Source of the DNA: Sphaerobacter thermophilus DSM 20745
GTDB lineage: Bacteria > Chloroflexota > Chloroflexia > Thermomicrobiales > Thermomicrobiaceae
Direction of reading: 5' to 3'
DNA: 64,000 nt
NCBI RefSeq assembly: GCF_000024985.1
Contig: NC_013523.1
Span: forward strand, 2,480,001-2,544,000
In this document: piece by piece, positions 14,822-22,996 of the stretch
How positions within the stretch are numbered: the first letter of the stretch is position 1
Layout of the letters: every line of letters begins with the position of its first letter
Made by a program: the position numbers and the translations under genes
The notes under the pieces: generated by a model
Told to the model about the DNA's origin: nothing
The model's input: the letters and a program-made list of their open reading frames with translations, nothing else
Database searches by the model: none

Positions 14822-15414
14822 CGCAGCACCACCTCCCGCACCGGGCCATTCGAAGGCGGTTGAGGCCGCCGCCGCATTGGGATCGGCTCACCCGCCATGA
14901 CGGCCAGCCGACGCAGGGCCTCGGTGAATTCGCAATGGTTGAACGCCATGATCCAGGTGAGCACGTCACCGCCGACGCCGCAGCCAAAGCAGTACCACTT
15001 GCCGTCATGGCCCGGACGGACGGCCAAGGACATGCCGGACTTGCTGGGGCTGTGGAAGGGACATCGCCCACGGAGGCTCTTTCCCCTCGGTTTTAGTTCG
15101 ACGTCGAGCCCGATCACGGCCTCGATCGGCAGTGCGGTCCGGATTCGCTCGATTTCGGACCGGGCGAACCCGAAGTCGCAAGCCGGGTAGGTGAGCCCCC
15201 GGTCCCAGCGGCGGTAGAGCTCCCACTGATAGACCTCTCGCTCGATGACCAGGAGCTCGCGCTGCTCATCGTCGAGCTCGTCTCCGTCGCGGAGCAACCA
15301 GGCGATCAGGTCGATATCGCCCCAGAGCTGGTCGTCGGACCGCAGGCGCGCTTCCGCCTGATATAGCTTGCGTATGTCGGTGTTCTCTGCCAGACTAGTT
15401 GCTGAGTTCCCCAT
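14818..15414 (-). CDS. CHC2 zinc-finger primase-like protein of E1
   Basis: 198 residues. The C-terminal half is a DnaG-type zinc-binding domain: a DVELKPRGKSLRGRCPFH opening, then KWYCFGCGVGGDVLTWIM, i.e. a CxxH...CxxC site that contacts template DNA in primases. There is no TOPRIM domain, so the catalytic part must come from elsewhere or the protein only loads the partner ATPase. The N-terminal half is helical and acidic (DGDELDDEQRELLVIEREV). E2 has a counterpart at 29278-29940 in the same position. Confidence 0.85.
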   Translation of the reverse strand: MGNSATSLAENTDIRKLYQAEARLRSDDQLWGDIDLIAWLLRDGDELDDEQRELLVIEREVYQWELYRRWDRGLTYPACDFGFARSEIERIRTALPIEAVIGLDVELKPRGKSLRGRCPFHSPSKSGMSLAVRPGHDGKWYCFGCGVGGDVLTWIMAFNHCEFTEALRRLAVMAGEPIPMRRRPQPPSNGPVREVVLR

Positions 15415-15467
15415 CGGCTCACTCCAACAGATGCCCCGGCCGGGTTCCCGCCCCGGCCGTTGGCGTC

Positions 15468-15617
15468 TTATGCCGCTTTCCGCTCCACTTCGCAGTCATT
15501 CCGGATTGGCTCAGGCTCCGTCTTGTCCACTGGCTCAGGGGCAAGCAGGATCTGCCAGAGCCGCCGCCACGCCGCCGACTGGCGCACGTCCTCAGGGGTC
15601 TGGGTCGGCTCACGCAT
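15468..15617 (-). CDS. Small hypothetical protein between Xis-like and primase-like genes
   Basis: 49 residues starting at an ATG that overlaps the end of the excisionase-like gene (MREPTQTPEDVRQSAAWRRL). One amphipathic helix with WQILLAPEP. Translational coupling and codon pattern support a real small gene; no function known. Confidence 0.55.
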   Translation of the reverse strand: MREPTQTPEDVRQSAAWRRLWQILLAPEPVDKTEPEPIRNDCEVERKAA

Positions 15618-15819
15618 CCGCCCCCGCCTCCAACCGCTCAAGCCACTCGGACAGCGCCGCGCTGGGAACACGGACCGCCCGGCCGATGCGCACGACACGA
15701 AGGTCGCCGCGGGCGATCGCGCGCTGGATTGTGGACTTCGACAGGTTGGTCATCTTCATGACTTGGTCAACCGTGAGCAGCAGCACGGTACTAGGTCCGG
15801 GGTTCACCGCAACGGTCAC
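15610..15819 (-). CDS. Excisionase/AlpA-like HTH protein, first gene of the E1 operon
   Basis: 69 residues forming a MerR-like winged HTH (LLTVDQVMKMTNLSKSTIQR, AIARGDLRVVRIGRAVRVP, AALSEWLERL). Such proteins bind DNA next to att sites or operators and act as recombination directionality factors or element regulators. The GTG at 15819 has AGGAGGT 8 nt upstream. It is the best candidate in E1 for the factor that turns the serine recombinase towards excision, although serine-integrase directionality factors are diverse. Confidence 0.8.
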   Translation of the reverse strand: MTVAVNPGPSTVLLLTVDQVMKMTNLSKSTIQRAIARGDLRVVRIGRAVRVPSAALSEWLERLEAGADA

Positions 15820-15939
15820 GTCACATCACCTCCTGACACCGCCTGAGGGGCCTAGACGCGCCCCGCGCTATCTGCTAGACTCAAGCCTAGTTCTGTCGCA
15901 ACGCTCGTTCAACGAACTTAAGCGACATTAGGAGGTATC
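15820..15939. promoter_or_regulatory. Divergent promoter region of E1 right end
   Basis: Separates the leftward operon from the gene at 15940. Contains GTTCAACGAAC (perfect 5-bp arms, about 15909-15919) and TAGACT/CTATCT hexamers that could serve as -10 boxes; no convincing full promoter could be fixed by eye. Confidence 0.35.
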
Positions 15940-16542
15940 ATGACGACACAAAAAGGGGCGCAGCGACGACAAAGGCGGAGGATTTCGGGTGAGATCGAAG
16001 ACCGCATCGCGGTCCTGGCTCAGAGGGAGCCACGGTGGTCAGCTGGACAGATCTACGAGCAATTGCTACTTGAGTACGACGAGAAAAAACTCAAGAGCCC
16101 CCCGCCTTCCAAGCGCACAGTTGAACGCATCGTCAAGGAATGGAGGGGCGTGGACCTGACCGGCCCATGGAACCTCTACACAGCGGCCCCTGAGGATGTG
16201 CCGCTGGTGCTCCCGGTCTTAGCGGCCGTCATCAATTGGACGCAGGGCGCTATAACCTCCCTGACGAACGGTGAGGCACGGATCATCGCGAACATTCGAT
16301 CTGTGGCCCCTGACTTCGGGTTGGTCGATTCGTTCCTGTGGGCGCGCTTATATCGCCGCCGGATCGAGAACAACGAACCCACAGACGACTTCGACGCCTA
16401 CCTCAGCTATGCGCCATGGCGGGATGAGAATCGAAGGGCGCTCTACCGGAAAGCTGTTGAGCAGGGATGGGTGCGTGAGGTGCCAAGAGCATTCATTCTT
16501 CATCACGAGAACGGTGAGATAACGACCACCAACGTGTTCTAG
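15940..16542 (+). CDS. HTH protein at the right end of E1
   Basis: 200 residues. The N-terminal 75 residues resemble a winged HTH of transposase-regulator type (SGEIEDRIAVLAQREPRWSA, KSPPPSKRTVERIVKEWRG). The remainder is helical with no recognised motif. AGGAGGTATC precedes the ATG. Its base composition is visibly less GC-rich than the host genes and the rest of E1, which points to separate acquisition. It is divergent from the main operon and followed by a strong hairpin at 16565-16591. Confidence 0.7.
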   Translation: MTTQKGAQRRQRRRISGEIEDRIAVLAQREPRWSAGQIYEQLLLEYDEKKLKSPPPSKRTVERIVKEWRGVDLTGPWNLYTAAPEDVPLVLPVLAAVINWTQGAITSLTNGEARIIANIRSVAPDFGLVDSFLWARLYRRRIENNEPTDDFDAYLSYAPWRDENRRALYRKAVEQGWVREVPRAFILHHENGEITTTNVF

Positions 16543-16564
16543 GGAGAGACAGCAGGGAACGGCA

Positions 16565-16591
16565 ACCGGGCGGCTCAGTGCCGCCCGGTTC
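16565..16591 (+). terminator. Hairpin terminator at the right end of E1
   Basis: AACCGGGCGGC / GCCGCCCGGTT perfect 11-bp stem with loop TCAGT, followed by CTTGTT. It would end transcription of the 15940 gene just before the recombinase stop of the circular form. Confidence 0.7.
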
Positions 16592-16596
16592 TTGTT

Positions 16597-17109
16597 ATGC
16601 CGCCAGTGCGTCGCGGTCGGTCCAGCGGAGCGTCAGGTGATTGTGTACCCATCCAACTGTGGATGGGGGCCGGAGTGGCCGGAGCGATCAAGGCGGCGGG
16701 CGGCGAGGAGATCGAGCGCGAGGCGATGGCCCAGGGGCCGATCCGGGTCGGGGAAGCGGTGGCTACCGGGGCCGGGCGGCTCCCCTACCGTGCCGTGATC
16801 CACGCCGCGGCCATGGGCTATGAGGGCAACCGGATGATCCCGCCGACCTCCGAGAGCATCCAGGCGGCAACGCAGGCCGCGCTGGAGGTCGCCGATCGGC
16901 TCGGACTCGAGTCGGTCGCGTTCCCGGCGCTCGGCACCGGCGTCGGCGGCTTCGACCTGGCCGAGGCGGCGGCGCTCATGGTAGCGGCGGCGCGCCGCTA
17001 TCTGTCACAGCCCAACGCCCGGGTGCGCCGCATCATCTTCGTCCTGCGCAACGAGAACGCCCGCCAGACCTTCCAGGAAGCCATCGACCAGGACGGCGCC
17101 GTGGCATAG
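16597..17109 (+). pseudogene. Macro-domain protein, 3' fragment (split by E1)
   Basis: From 16661 onward it carries the rest of the macro domain (GAGVAGAIKAAGGEEIEREA..., PYRAVIHAAAM, VAFPALGTGVGGFDLAEAA, IIFVLRNENARQTFQEAI). An element-derived ATG at 16597 is in frame and would add a 21-residue foreign leader, but there is no clear ribosome binding site, and the NAAN motif is on the other side of E1. Probably inactive while E1 is integrated. Confidence 0.92.
16646..16667. other. attR of element E1
   Basis: CCCATCCA-ACTG-TGGATGGG: here the left arm is element DNA and the right arm lies at the junction with the host. Joining the two element ends gives an attP with 14-bp arms TGTGTACCCATCCA and TGGATGGGAACACA, one mismatch, centred on CT (16657-16658). 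Confidence 0.9.
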
Positions 17110-17388
17110 CGGCCAATGCCGTCGGGGAACGTCCGCCAAGACCAGGAGCGTGGCCGACGTGCGCGGCCACCCGGCCTCGGCGCTCATGGTTGCCATGCGC
17201 GGCGCCGGGGCGCCGGGCACAGCCGTGCTGGATCGTCTTGCCTATCCGCATTGGGACAAGCACACCGCGCAGAATAGCATCCCGATTGCGCACACCGTAC
17301 GCGGTCACAATTATGGAACCGGGCAGAATCCTCCCAAACGTACGCGTTCGTTCCTACATACCCAGCAACGGGGGATGGGGGAGCCGCG
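17110..17388. other. Intergenic region upstream of the LAL regulator
   Basis: No gene seen. It ends with GGGGGATGGGGGAG, the ribosome binding region of the next gene; no clear consensus promoter was found. Confidence 0.4.
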
Positions 17389-20016
17389 TTGCTCCTTCTC
17401 GAACGGGACACGTTCCTGTCCGAGCTACGCCAATGGTTCGATGTGGCGGCCTCAGGGAATGGGCACCTGGTGTTCGTCGCCGGGGAAGCCGGGGTGGGCA
17501 AGACCGCCCTGGTGACGGCGTTCGGCCGGATGGTGGAGCAAGAGGCTTCGCCCTTCTACGGTGCCTGCGACCCGCTCTCGACGCCGCGACCGCTCGGGCC
17601 ACTCCTCGACATCGCCGCGCAAGCCGGCGAGGGGCTCCGGCACGTCCTTGAGCAGGACGACCACCACCAGCGCGCCCTTCCGGCCTTCCACTCCTTCCTC
17701 GCGCGGCGAGCGCAACCCGCGCTGGTGGTCATCGAAGACGCCCATTGGGCGGACGAGGCGACGCTCGACCTGCTCCGCTTCATCGGCCGGCGCGTCGCCT
17801 CGACCCGGGCACTCATGCTGGTCACCTACCGCGACGACGAGATCGGGCCAAGGCACCCCCTCCGAGTCGTGCTGGGCGATCTGGCGACATCGCCTACCGT
17901 TCGCCGCATGCACCTCCCACCCCTCTCAGAGAGCGCGGTGCGCACGCTGGCCGCGGGCACGGACTTCGACCCCGTCGAGCTGCACCGGCAGACGGGCGGG
18001 AACCCCTTCTTTGTAACCGAGGTCCTGGCGGCCGGCGGGCAGGGGATTCCGCTGACGGTGCGGGACGCCGTCCTGGCACGGGCCGCTCGCCTCCCGTCGG
18101 CGGCGCGGGCGATCCTGGACGCGGCCGCCGTCATCGGGGCATACGCGGAAACCGACCTCCTGAGCCAGGTCGTCAGCGCCGAAATGAGCGCGGTCGAGGA
18201 CGCCGTGGCCGGGGGGATGCTCTTGCCGAGGGACAACGGCTATGCATTCCGCCACGAACTGGCCCGGCAGACGATCCTCGATGCGCTGTCCCCCACGCGC
18301 CGGGTGACCTTGCATCGGGCGGTGCTGCAGGCCCTCCGCGCAGTCGGGACGGGTCCGGATGACCTGGCGCGGCTGGCCCACCATGCCGAAGAAGCAGGCG
18401 ACCGGGAGGCGGTCCTGGCATACGCACCGGCAGCCGCGCAGCGAGCATCGAGCCTCGGCGCCCGACGTGAGGCGGCAGCGCAGTACGAGCGGGCCTTGCG
18501 CTTCGCCGGGGATCTTGACCCGGTCGAACGAGCGGCGTTGCTGGAGGGGTTCGCCCTGGAGGCATACCACACCGATCAGATGGACCGGGCGATCGCCGCC
18601 CGACAGGAAGCCGTCGAGATCTGGCGCGCGGCGGGAAATCCCCGCAAAGTCGGGGAGAACCTGTGCCACCTGACGCGGGTGCTGATCATGGCAGGGCGGA
18701 ACGCCGAAGCCAAACAGGCAATCAGCGAGGCCGTTTCAGTGCTCGAGTCGCTCCCGCCGGGCGCTGAACTGGCGTTCGCGTACCAGGTGTACGCGCACTT
18801 CCACATGCTCGATCGTGACACCGATACTGCAGTCACCTGGGGAGAGAAGGCGCTCGAGCTGGCAGAGCGCTGCCAGGACGAGATAACGGTGATCGCCGCC
18901 TACAACACGATCGGGTCCGCGCTCCTGGTGGGCGGCGACATGAGCGGCACCGGCCCGCTGGAGCGAAGCCTGCAACTGGCATTGCAAGCGGGCCAGGAAA
19001 ACCACGCCGCGATAGCGTACACCAATCTCGGCTCGGGCCTCGGGGAGATGCACCAGTTCGCGGAGGCGATCCGCTGGCTGGAGGAGGGTATTGCATTCAC
19101 CGCCGAGCGCGACCTTGATACCCAGCGATGGTACATGTGCGCCTGGCTCGCCCTGGTGCGTCTGTATCAGGGAGAGTGGGACGCAGCGGTCGATGCCGCC
19201 CTGGATGTAACGCGTCGTCCCGGCATCTCCGCCATCTCCCGAATCATGGCGTTCGTGGCACTCGGTCGCCTCCGGGCACGTCGCGGCGACCCGGACGCCT
19301 GGATCGCACTCGACGAGGCGCTCGAAATGGCGAGAGTCACCGCCACGCTGCAGCGGCTCGCGCCGGTGCACGCAGCCCGCGCCGAAGCCGCCTGGCTCGC
19401 CGGGGACGCCGACCGGACCCTCCACGAGGCGTGCGCGGCGTACGACCTGGCGCTCCACCACCGACATATCTGGTTCACCGGCGAACTGGCCTACTGGCAG
19501 TGGCGTGCGGGCGCGCGGGTCACGGTGCCGCCGTGGGCCGGCGAGCCGTATCGCCTGCAGATCGAGGGTGACTGGGCTGCCGCCGCCGAGTGCTGGCGCG
19601 AGATGAACTGCCCATACGAGATGGCCCGCGCACTGGCTGAGAGTGACGACGAAGCAGCGCTGCGCCAGGCATTGGACGTCTTCCGCGATCTGGGCGCTGC
19701 CCCCATGGTCGCCCATGTCTCACGCCGCCTGCGGGCGGTCGGCGCGCGCGGCATCCCGCGCGGGCCGCGCCCATCGACGCGCCAGCATCCTGCCGGACTC
19801 ACGCGCCGCGAGGCCGAAGTCCTCGACCTGATGGCGCAGGGCCTGTCCAACACCGAGATCGCGGGCCGACTCTACCTCTCCCCCAAAACGGTGGAGCACC
19901 ACGTCTCCTCGATCCTCACCAAGCTCAACGTCTCCTCCCGTCACGAGGCCATCCGCGTCGCCGAGCGCCGGAGCGGCGAGCCGCGGGCCAGCGTGGGGAC
20001 CGGGCAGCCTGAGTAA
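17389..20016 (+). CDS. LAL-type ATP-dependent LuxR regulator
   Basis: 875 residues. AAA/STAND ATPase at the N-terminus with Walker A (GEAGVGKTALV), Walker B (ALVVIEDAHWADEATLDLL), then TPR-like helical repeats over about 350-750, and a C-terminal LuxR HTH (LTRREAEVLDLMAQGLSNTE, SPKTVEHHVSSILTKLNVSS). Such proteins sense a ligand in the repeat region and activate transcription as oligomers. It starts at a TTG (17389) after GGGGGAG; no ATG fits better. Full length, unlike the truncated relative at 1163. No obvious target operon adjoins. Confidence 0.9.
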   Translation: MLLLERDTFLSELRQWFDVAASGNGHLVFVAGEAGVGKTALVTAFGRMVEQEASPFYGACDPLSTPRPLGPLLDIAAQAGEGLRHVLEQDDHHQRALPAFHSFLARRAQPALVVIEDAHWADEATLDLLRFIGRRVASTRALMLVTYRDDEIGPRHPLRVVLGDLATSPTVRRMHLPPLSESAVRTLAAGTDFDPVELHRQTGGNPFFVTEVLAAGGQGIPLTVRDAVLARAARLPSAARAILDAAAVIGAYAETDLLSQVVSAEMSAVEDAVAGGMLLPRDNGYAFRHELARQTILDALSPTRRVTLHRAVLQALRAVGTGPDDLARLAHHAEEAGDREAVLAYAPAAAQRASSLGARREAAAQYERALRFAGDLDPVERAALLEGFALEAYHTDQMDRAIAARQEAVEIWRAAGNPRKVGENLCHLTRVLIMAGRNAEAKQAISEAVSVLESLPPGAELAFAYQVYAHFHMLDRDTDTAVTWGEKALELAERCQDEITVIAAYNTIGSALLVGGDMSGTGPLERSLQLALQAGQENHAAIAYTNLGSGLGEMHQFAEAIRWLEEGIAFTAERDLDTQRWYMCAWLALVRLYQGEWDAAVDAALDVTRRPGISAISRIMAFVALGRLRARRGDPDAWIALDEALEMARVTATLQRLAPVHAARAEAAWLAGDADRTLHEACAAYDLALHHRHIWFTGELAYWQWRAGARVTVPPWAGEPYRLQIEGDWAAAAECWREMNCPYEMARALAESDDEAALRQALDVFRDLGAAPMVAHVSRRLRAVGARGIPRGPRPSTRQHPAGLTRREAEVLDLMAQGLSNTEIAGRLYLSPKTVEHHVSSILTKLNVSSRHEAIRVAERRSGEPRASVGTGQPE

Positions 20017-20426
20017 GTCTCCCGCCCCCGGAGTGCCGGCATCCTGCCGGCTCCGGTGCATCGCTCCCCTCTCCCAAAGTTGGGAGAGGGGTCGGGGGTG
20101 AGGGCCGCTCCCACGCGAACGCCGGCACGATGCCGGCGCTCCCGCATGTGCTCGCAGCTCCGCCCGAGCGAAGGTTTCGCCCAATATAGGGGACCCGATC
20201 TCCCAATTTCAGGGTGTCTCCCGATGCACTGCGTTGGGTGCATGCGTCACCATGGTCTCATCGGAACAACGTCGGCGATCCGCTCTACCTCACTCAACCG
20301 CGATGACGGGCAGCGACGCGAGACGGGGCGGAATCGCTAGCTGCGTCAGGCGACACGCCACCACGACACGCGCCCGACGGAGCTGCGTGGTGGCCGGTTT
20401 GGCCACCGAGGGATTGGAGGAACACC
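20017..20426. repeat. Intergenic region with C-rich palindromic repeat
   Basis: No gene. CTCCCCTCTCCCAAAGTTGGGAGAGGGG at 20066-20094 (arms CTCTCCCAA/TTGGGAGAG) is the core of the composite repeat family; GCCGGCATCCTGCCGGC and CGGCACGATGCCGGCG flank it. The rest up to 20426 shows nothing recognisable. Confidence 0.6.
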
Positions 20427-21218
20427 ATGCTCAGGCACCGTCTTCGACGTGTACCAGCGATACTCGCGGTGCTCGCGCTGCTCCTCGTACCAGGCGGGAT
20501 AGCTGTGGCCCAACACCACGTCAGCAGCAGCACCGGCCCGCAGGCGGACTGCCTCTACTTCGAGGAGACCGGCCACAACATCTGCGGCGGCTTTCGCCGC
20601 TATTGGGAGACCTACGGCGGCCTGCCAATCTTCGGTTATCCCTTGACCGACGAGTTCGTCGAGAACGGGCTGACCGTCCAGTACTTCGAGCGGGCCCGCT
20701 TCGAATGGCATCCGGGCGTGTGGCCGGAGCGGTGGGATGTCCTGCTCGGCCGGCTGGGTGCCGAAATGCTGCTGCGATCGCCACAAGATGACACCACGGC
20801 CATGCTCAACGCCCTGCGCGCCGTGGTGGAGCCGTTCAAGGACATCGAAGTCGCCCAGAGCGCCGGTTGGAACCTCGTCGAGGGACTCGACTACTGCTTC
20901 GACAACCCCGGTGTCGGCGGCATGGGCATCCACTACATCAACGTCGACCTGCTCGACACGACCCTGGACCCGCTCAAGCCGGAGGCGATGGTCTACCACT
21001 ATGGCCCGAACGGCGAGCTGACGCTGGGTGCGGTCGAGTGGATCGTCCCGGCCGACGCCTGGGACGCCGAGGGCCACGGTCGGCTCCCCGAGGTCATGGG
21101 GCATCACCTCCACCTCAATGAGGCGCTCGGTGTCTACGTCCTGCACGCCTGGATCTTCACCGAGAACCCTGCGGGGATCTTCGAGGACTGGAATCCGAAT
21201 GTGAGCTGCTCGGGCTAG
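20427..21218 (+). CDS. Secreted protein with an LGFP-like repeat
   Basis: 263 residues with a clear signal peptide (RHRLRRVPAILAVLALLLVP...AVA). Mature residues about 45-85 contain ICGGFRRYWETYGGLPIFG and a following 'GYPLTDEF...VQYFERARFEWHP', a pattern widespread in Chloroflexota extracellular proteins and related to LGFP cell-wall-binding repeats. The C-terminal part is a separate acidic domain with no known family. GGAGGAACACC precedes the ATG. Probably a cell-surface protein; the partner is unknown. Confidence 0.75.
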   Translation: MLRHRLRRVPAILAVLALLLVPGGIAVAQHHVSSSTGPQADCLYFEETGHNICGGFRRYWETYGGLPIFGYPLTDEFVENGLTVQYFERARFEWHPGVWPERWDVLLGRLGAEMLLRSPQDDTTAMLNALRAVVEPFKDIEVAQSAGWNLVEGLDYCFDNPGVGGMGIHYINVDLLDTTLDPLKPEAMVYHYGPNGELTLGAVEWIVPADAWDAEGHGRLPEVMGHHLHLNEALGVYVLHAWIFTENPAGIFEDWNPNVSCSG

Positions 21219-21288
21219 GCATCCGGCAGAATCCCGGCCGGACGACGGCAGAGGCATGAAGTACATGAAGTAAAGGAGAGCGACTGCT

Positions 21289-21561
21289 ATGCCACGCTAC
21301 ATCGTCGAGCGAACCTTCCCCGACGGACTGGCGATTCCGGTCAATGATGAGGGCGCCGCGGTGTGCATGCGGGTGGCCGACACCAACGGCGAGCTCGGCG
21401 TCACCTGGATCCACTCCTACGTGAGCGAGGACAAGAAGCGGACGTACTGCGTCTACGACGGCCCGAACCCCGAAGCGCTCCGCTGCCTTGCGGATCGCAA
21501 CGGACTGCCGATCGACCGCATCACCCGCGTGACGGTCCTCGACCCGTACTTCTTCAAGTAG
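21289..21561 (+). CDS. DUF4242 family protein
   Basis: 90 residues: PRYIVERTFPDGLAIPV, VTWIHSYVSEDKKRTYCVYD, DRITRVTVLDPYFFK. This matches DUF4242 (ferredoxin-like fold; the Streptomyces relative SCO4226 binds nickel). AAAGGAGAGCG precedes the ATG. A hairpin at 21591-21623 follows the stop, so it is monocistronic. A metal-binding role is family knowledge only. Confidence 0.85.
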   Translation: MPRYIVERTFPDGLAIPVNDEGAAVCMRVADTNGELGVTWIHSYVSEDKKRTYCVYDGPNPEALRCLADRNGLPIDRITRVTVLDPYFFK

Positions 21562-21590
21562 CATTCATCGCCCGCGCAGCTCTCCACGCT

Positions 21591-21623
21591 CGGGGCCGCG
21601 ACGTGGGGGACGTCACGGCCCCG
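21591..21623 (+). terminator. Hairpin downstream of the DUF4242 gene
   Basis: CGGGGCCG-CG-ACGT / ACGT-CA-CGGCCCCG stem with a GGGGG loop, followed by AGCGGCTTTA. Weak T-tract. Confidence 0.55.
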
Positions 21624-21687
21624 AGCGGCTTTACGCGAAGATTCACGAATTGCCGTGATACACCGGATCCGCCTGCATCTCGGCATC

Positions 21688-21823
21688 ACAGCCCCTTCAG
21701 TGGGCTTCGTTTCTTAGCCCGGCAGCTTACGGACATTGACGAATGATATGGGTGTCCGCCGGTTGGCTCGTGCCCGGGGTGGGTGGCGTATGGATCCCCA
21801 CGCCGTGGCTTGTGCCCGGGGCT
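21688..21823. repeat. Dispersed repeat with CCCTTCAGTGGGCTTCG and GTGCCCGGG motifs
   Basis: CAGCCCCTTCAGTGGGCTTC then TTAGCCCGGCAGCTTACGG, followed by two GTGCCCGGGG units (about 21771 and 21812). The first motif recurs at 45072-45113 (with TAGCCCGGCGGCTTCAG). A short dispersed repeat family of this genome, no coding content. Confidence 0.65.
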
Positions 21824-21825
21824 GA

Positions 21826-22888
21826 AACGCTTGGTGTGAGTTAGCTGGGGGCTAGATGGGCCTGCTTGACACAGGAAGGTGCCCACTTCCATACGGGAGA
21901 TAGCTCGTATCCGTCTCCCACGAAAGGAGCACCCGATGGATGTGGACACCTTCCTGATCACCGTCTATGTCCTGGTCGACACCTTCTGCCAGACCCACCT
22001 GCCCCCGGAGCCCCATCGCCCCGGCCCCGCGCCGGCCCTGAGCCGCAGCGAGGTGCTGACCCTGGCCATCTTCGGGCAGTGGATGAAGTTCTCCAGTGAG
22101 CAGGACTTCTACCGCTACGCCGAGCGCCACCTGCGCCCCTACTTCCCCACCCTGCCGCATCGCAGCCAATACAACCGGCTGCTGCGGCGGCATCAGGTCG
22201 CCCTGGCCCAGTTCGCCCTCTACCTGGCAGACCAACTTGGCCGGGGGCCAGTGGCGGTGGATGTGCTCGATGTGGCGCCGGCTCCGGTGCGCAATGCCAA
22301 GCGCCGCGGGCGGGGCTGGCTGGCGGGCGAGGCCAACATCGGCTTCAGCTTGCGCCTGGGCTGGTTTGCGGGCTTCCGCGTGCTGACCGCGGTCAGCCTG
22401 GAGGGGGCGATCACCGGCTGGGGCGTGGCCCCGGCCAGCACCAATGAGCGGTCCCTCGCCGAGACCCTGATTGCCTGTCGGGCCCACCCCGATCCCCGCC
22501 TGCCCAGTGTCGGCACGCCGGTGGCGACCTATCTGGCGGATAGTGGCTTTGCCGGCGAGGACGGCGAGGCGCACCTGGCGGCCACCTATGGCGTGACGCT
22601 GGTGGCCACCCCGCAGCGGGGCAGTCGGCGGCGCTGGCCCACGGCGGTCCGCCGCTGGGTGGCCCGCCATCGCCAGATCGTGGAGACGGTCATCGGGCGC
22701 CTGCTGCACACCTTCGGCCTCGAGCGGGAGCGCCCGCACACCCTGGCGGGCTTCCAGGCGCGACTGGCGGCCAAGGTGGCGCTGCACAACCTCTGTTGCT
22801 GGCTGAATCGGCAGCAGGAACGGCCGCTGCTGGCCGTGGCCAACCTGATCACCTGGTAGGCGCGGTCCCACAACTCACACCAGGCGTT
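21826..22888. mobile_element. IS982-like insertion sequence
   Basis: About 1.06 kb with inverted ends AACGCTTGGTGTGAGTT (21826-21842) and AACTCACACCAGGCGTT (22872-22888), one mismatch. One transposase gene. The target duplication could not be fixed because both flanks consist of repeat sequence (GGGCTG occurs on each side). Confidence 0.8.
21936..22859 (+). CDS. IS982-family-like transposase
   Basis: 307 residues, the usual length for IS982. DDE transposase: first Asp region PVAVDVLDVAPAPVRNAKRR, second Asp in YLADSGFAGEDGEAHL, Glu in RQIVETVIGRLLHTFGLE, and a C-terminal 'KVALHNLCCWLN' helix typical of the family. AAAGGAGCACCCG precedes the ATG at 21936. Intact frame between intact ends, so the copy may be active. 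Confidence 0.85.
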   Translation: MDVDTFLITVYVLVDTFCQTHLPPEPHRPGPAPALSRSEVLTLAIFGQWMKFSSEQDFYRYAERHLRPYFPTLPHRSQYNRLLRRHQVALAQFALYLADQLGRGPVAVDVLDVAPAPVRNAKRRGRGWLAGEANIGFSLRLGWFAGFRVLTAVSLEGAITGWGVAPASTNERSLAETLIACRAHPDPRLPSVGTPVATYLADSGFAGEDGEAHLAATYGVTLVATPQRGSRRRWPTAVRRWVARHRQIVETVIGRLLHTFGLERERPHTLAGFQARLAAKVALHNLCCWLNRQQERPLLAVANLITW

Positions 22889-22996
22889 GAAGCCGCCGGG
22901 CTGACAAGGAAAGCCGGCTGAAGCCGGCTAGGGAAAGAGCGCTCACACTCAGGCAGAGAGGTGTCCGGCGCGCGGCGCGTGCCCGGGGGTAAACCC

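Larger units (their letters stand above)
8039..16658. mobile_element. Integrative element E1 (about 8.62 kb)
   Basis: Bounded by the 13-bp near-identical cores at 8035 and 16655 and by the two halves of a macro-domain gene. Contents: large serine recombinase at the left end, XRE repressor-like gene with a divergent promoter region, iterons, a long leftward operon running from an excisionase-like gene (15819) through primase-like, ATPase, zinc-ribbon and small genes, and one rightward gene near the right end. No tail, portal, conjugation or relaxase genes are seen. Its replication module is collinear with that of E2. Confidence 0.92.

Noticed and set aside
8039-16658. E1 as a conjugative or mobilizable element
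   Set aside because: No relaxase, coupling protein or type IV secretion gene is present.
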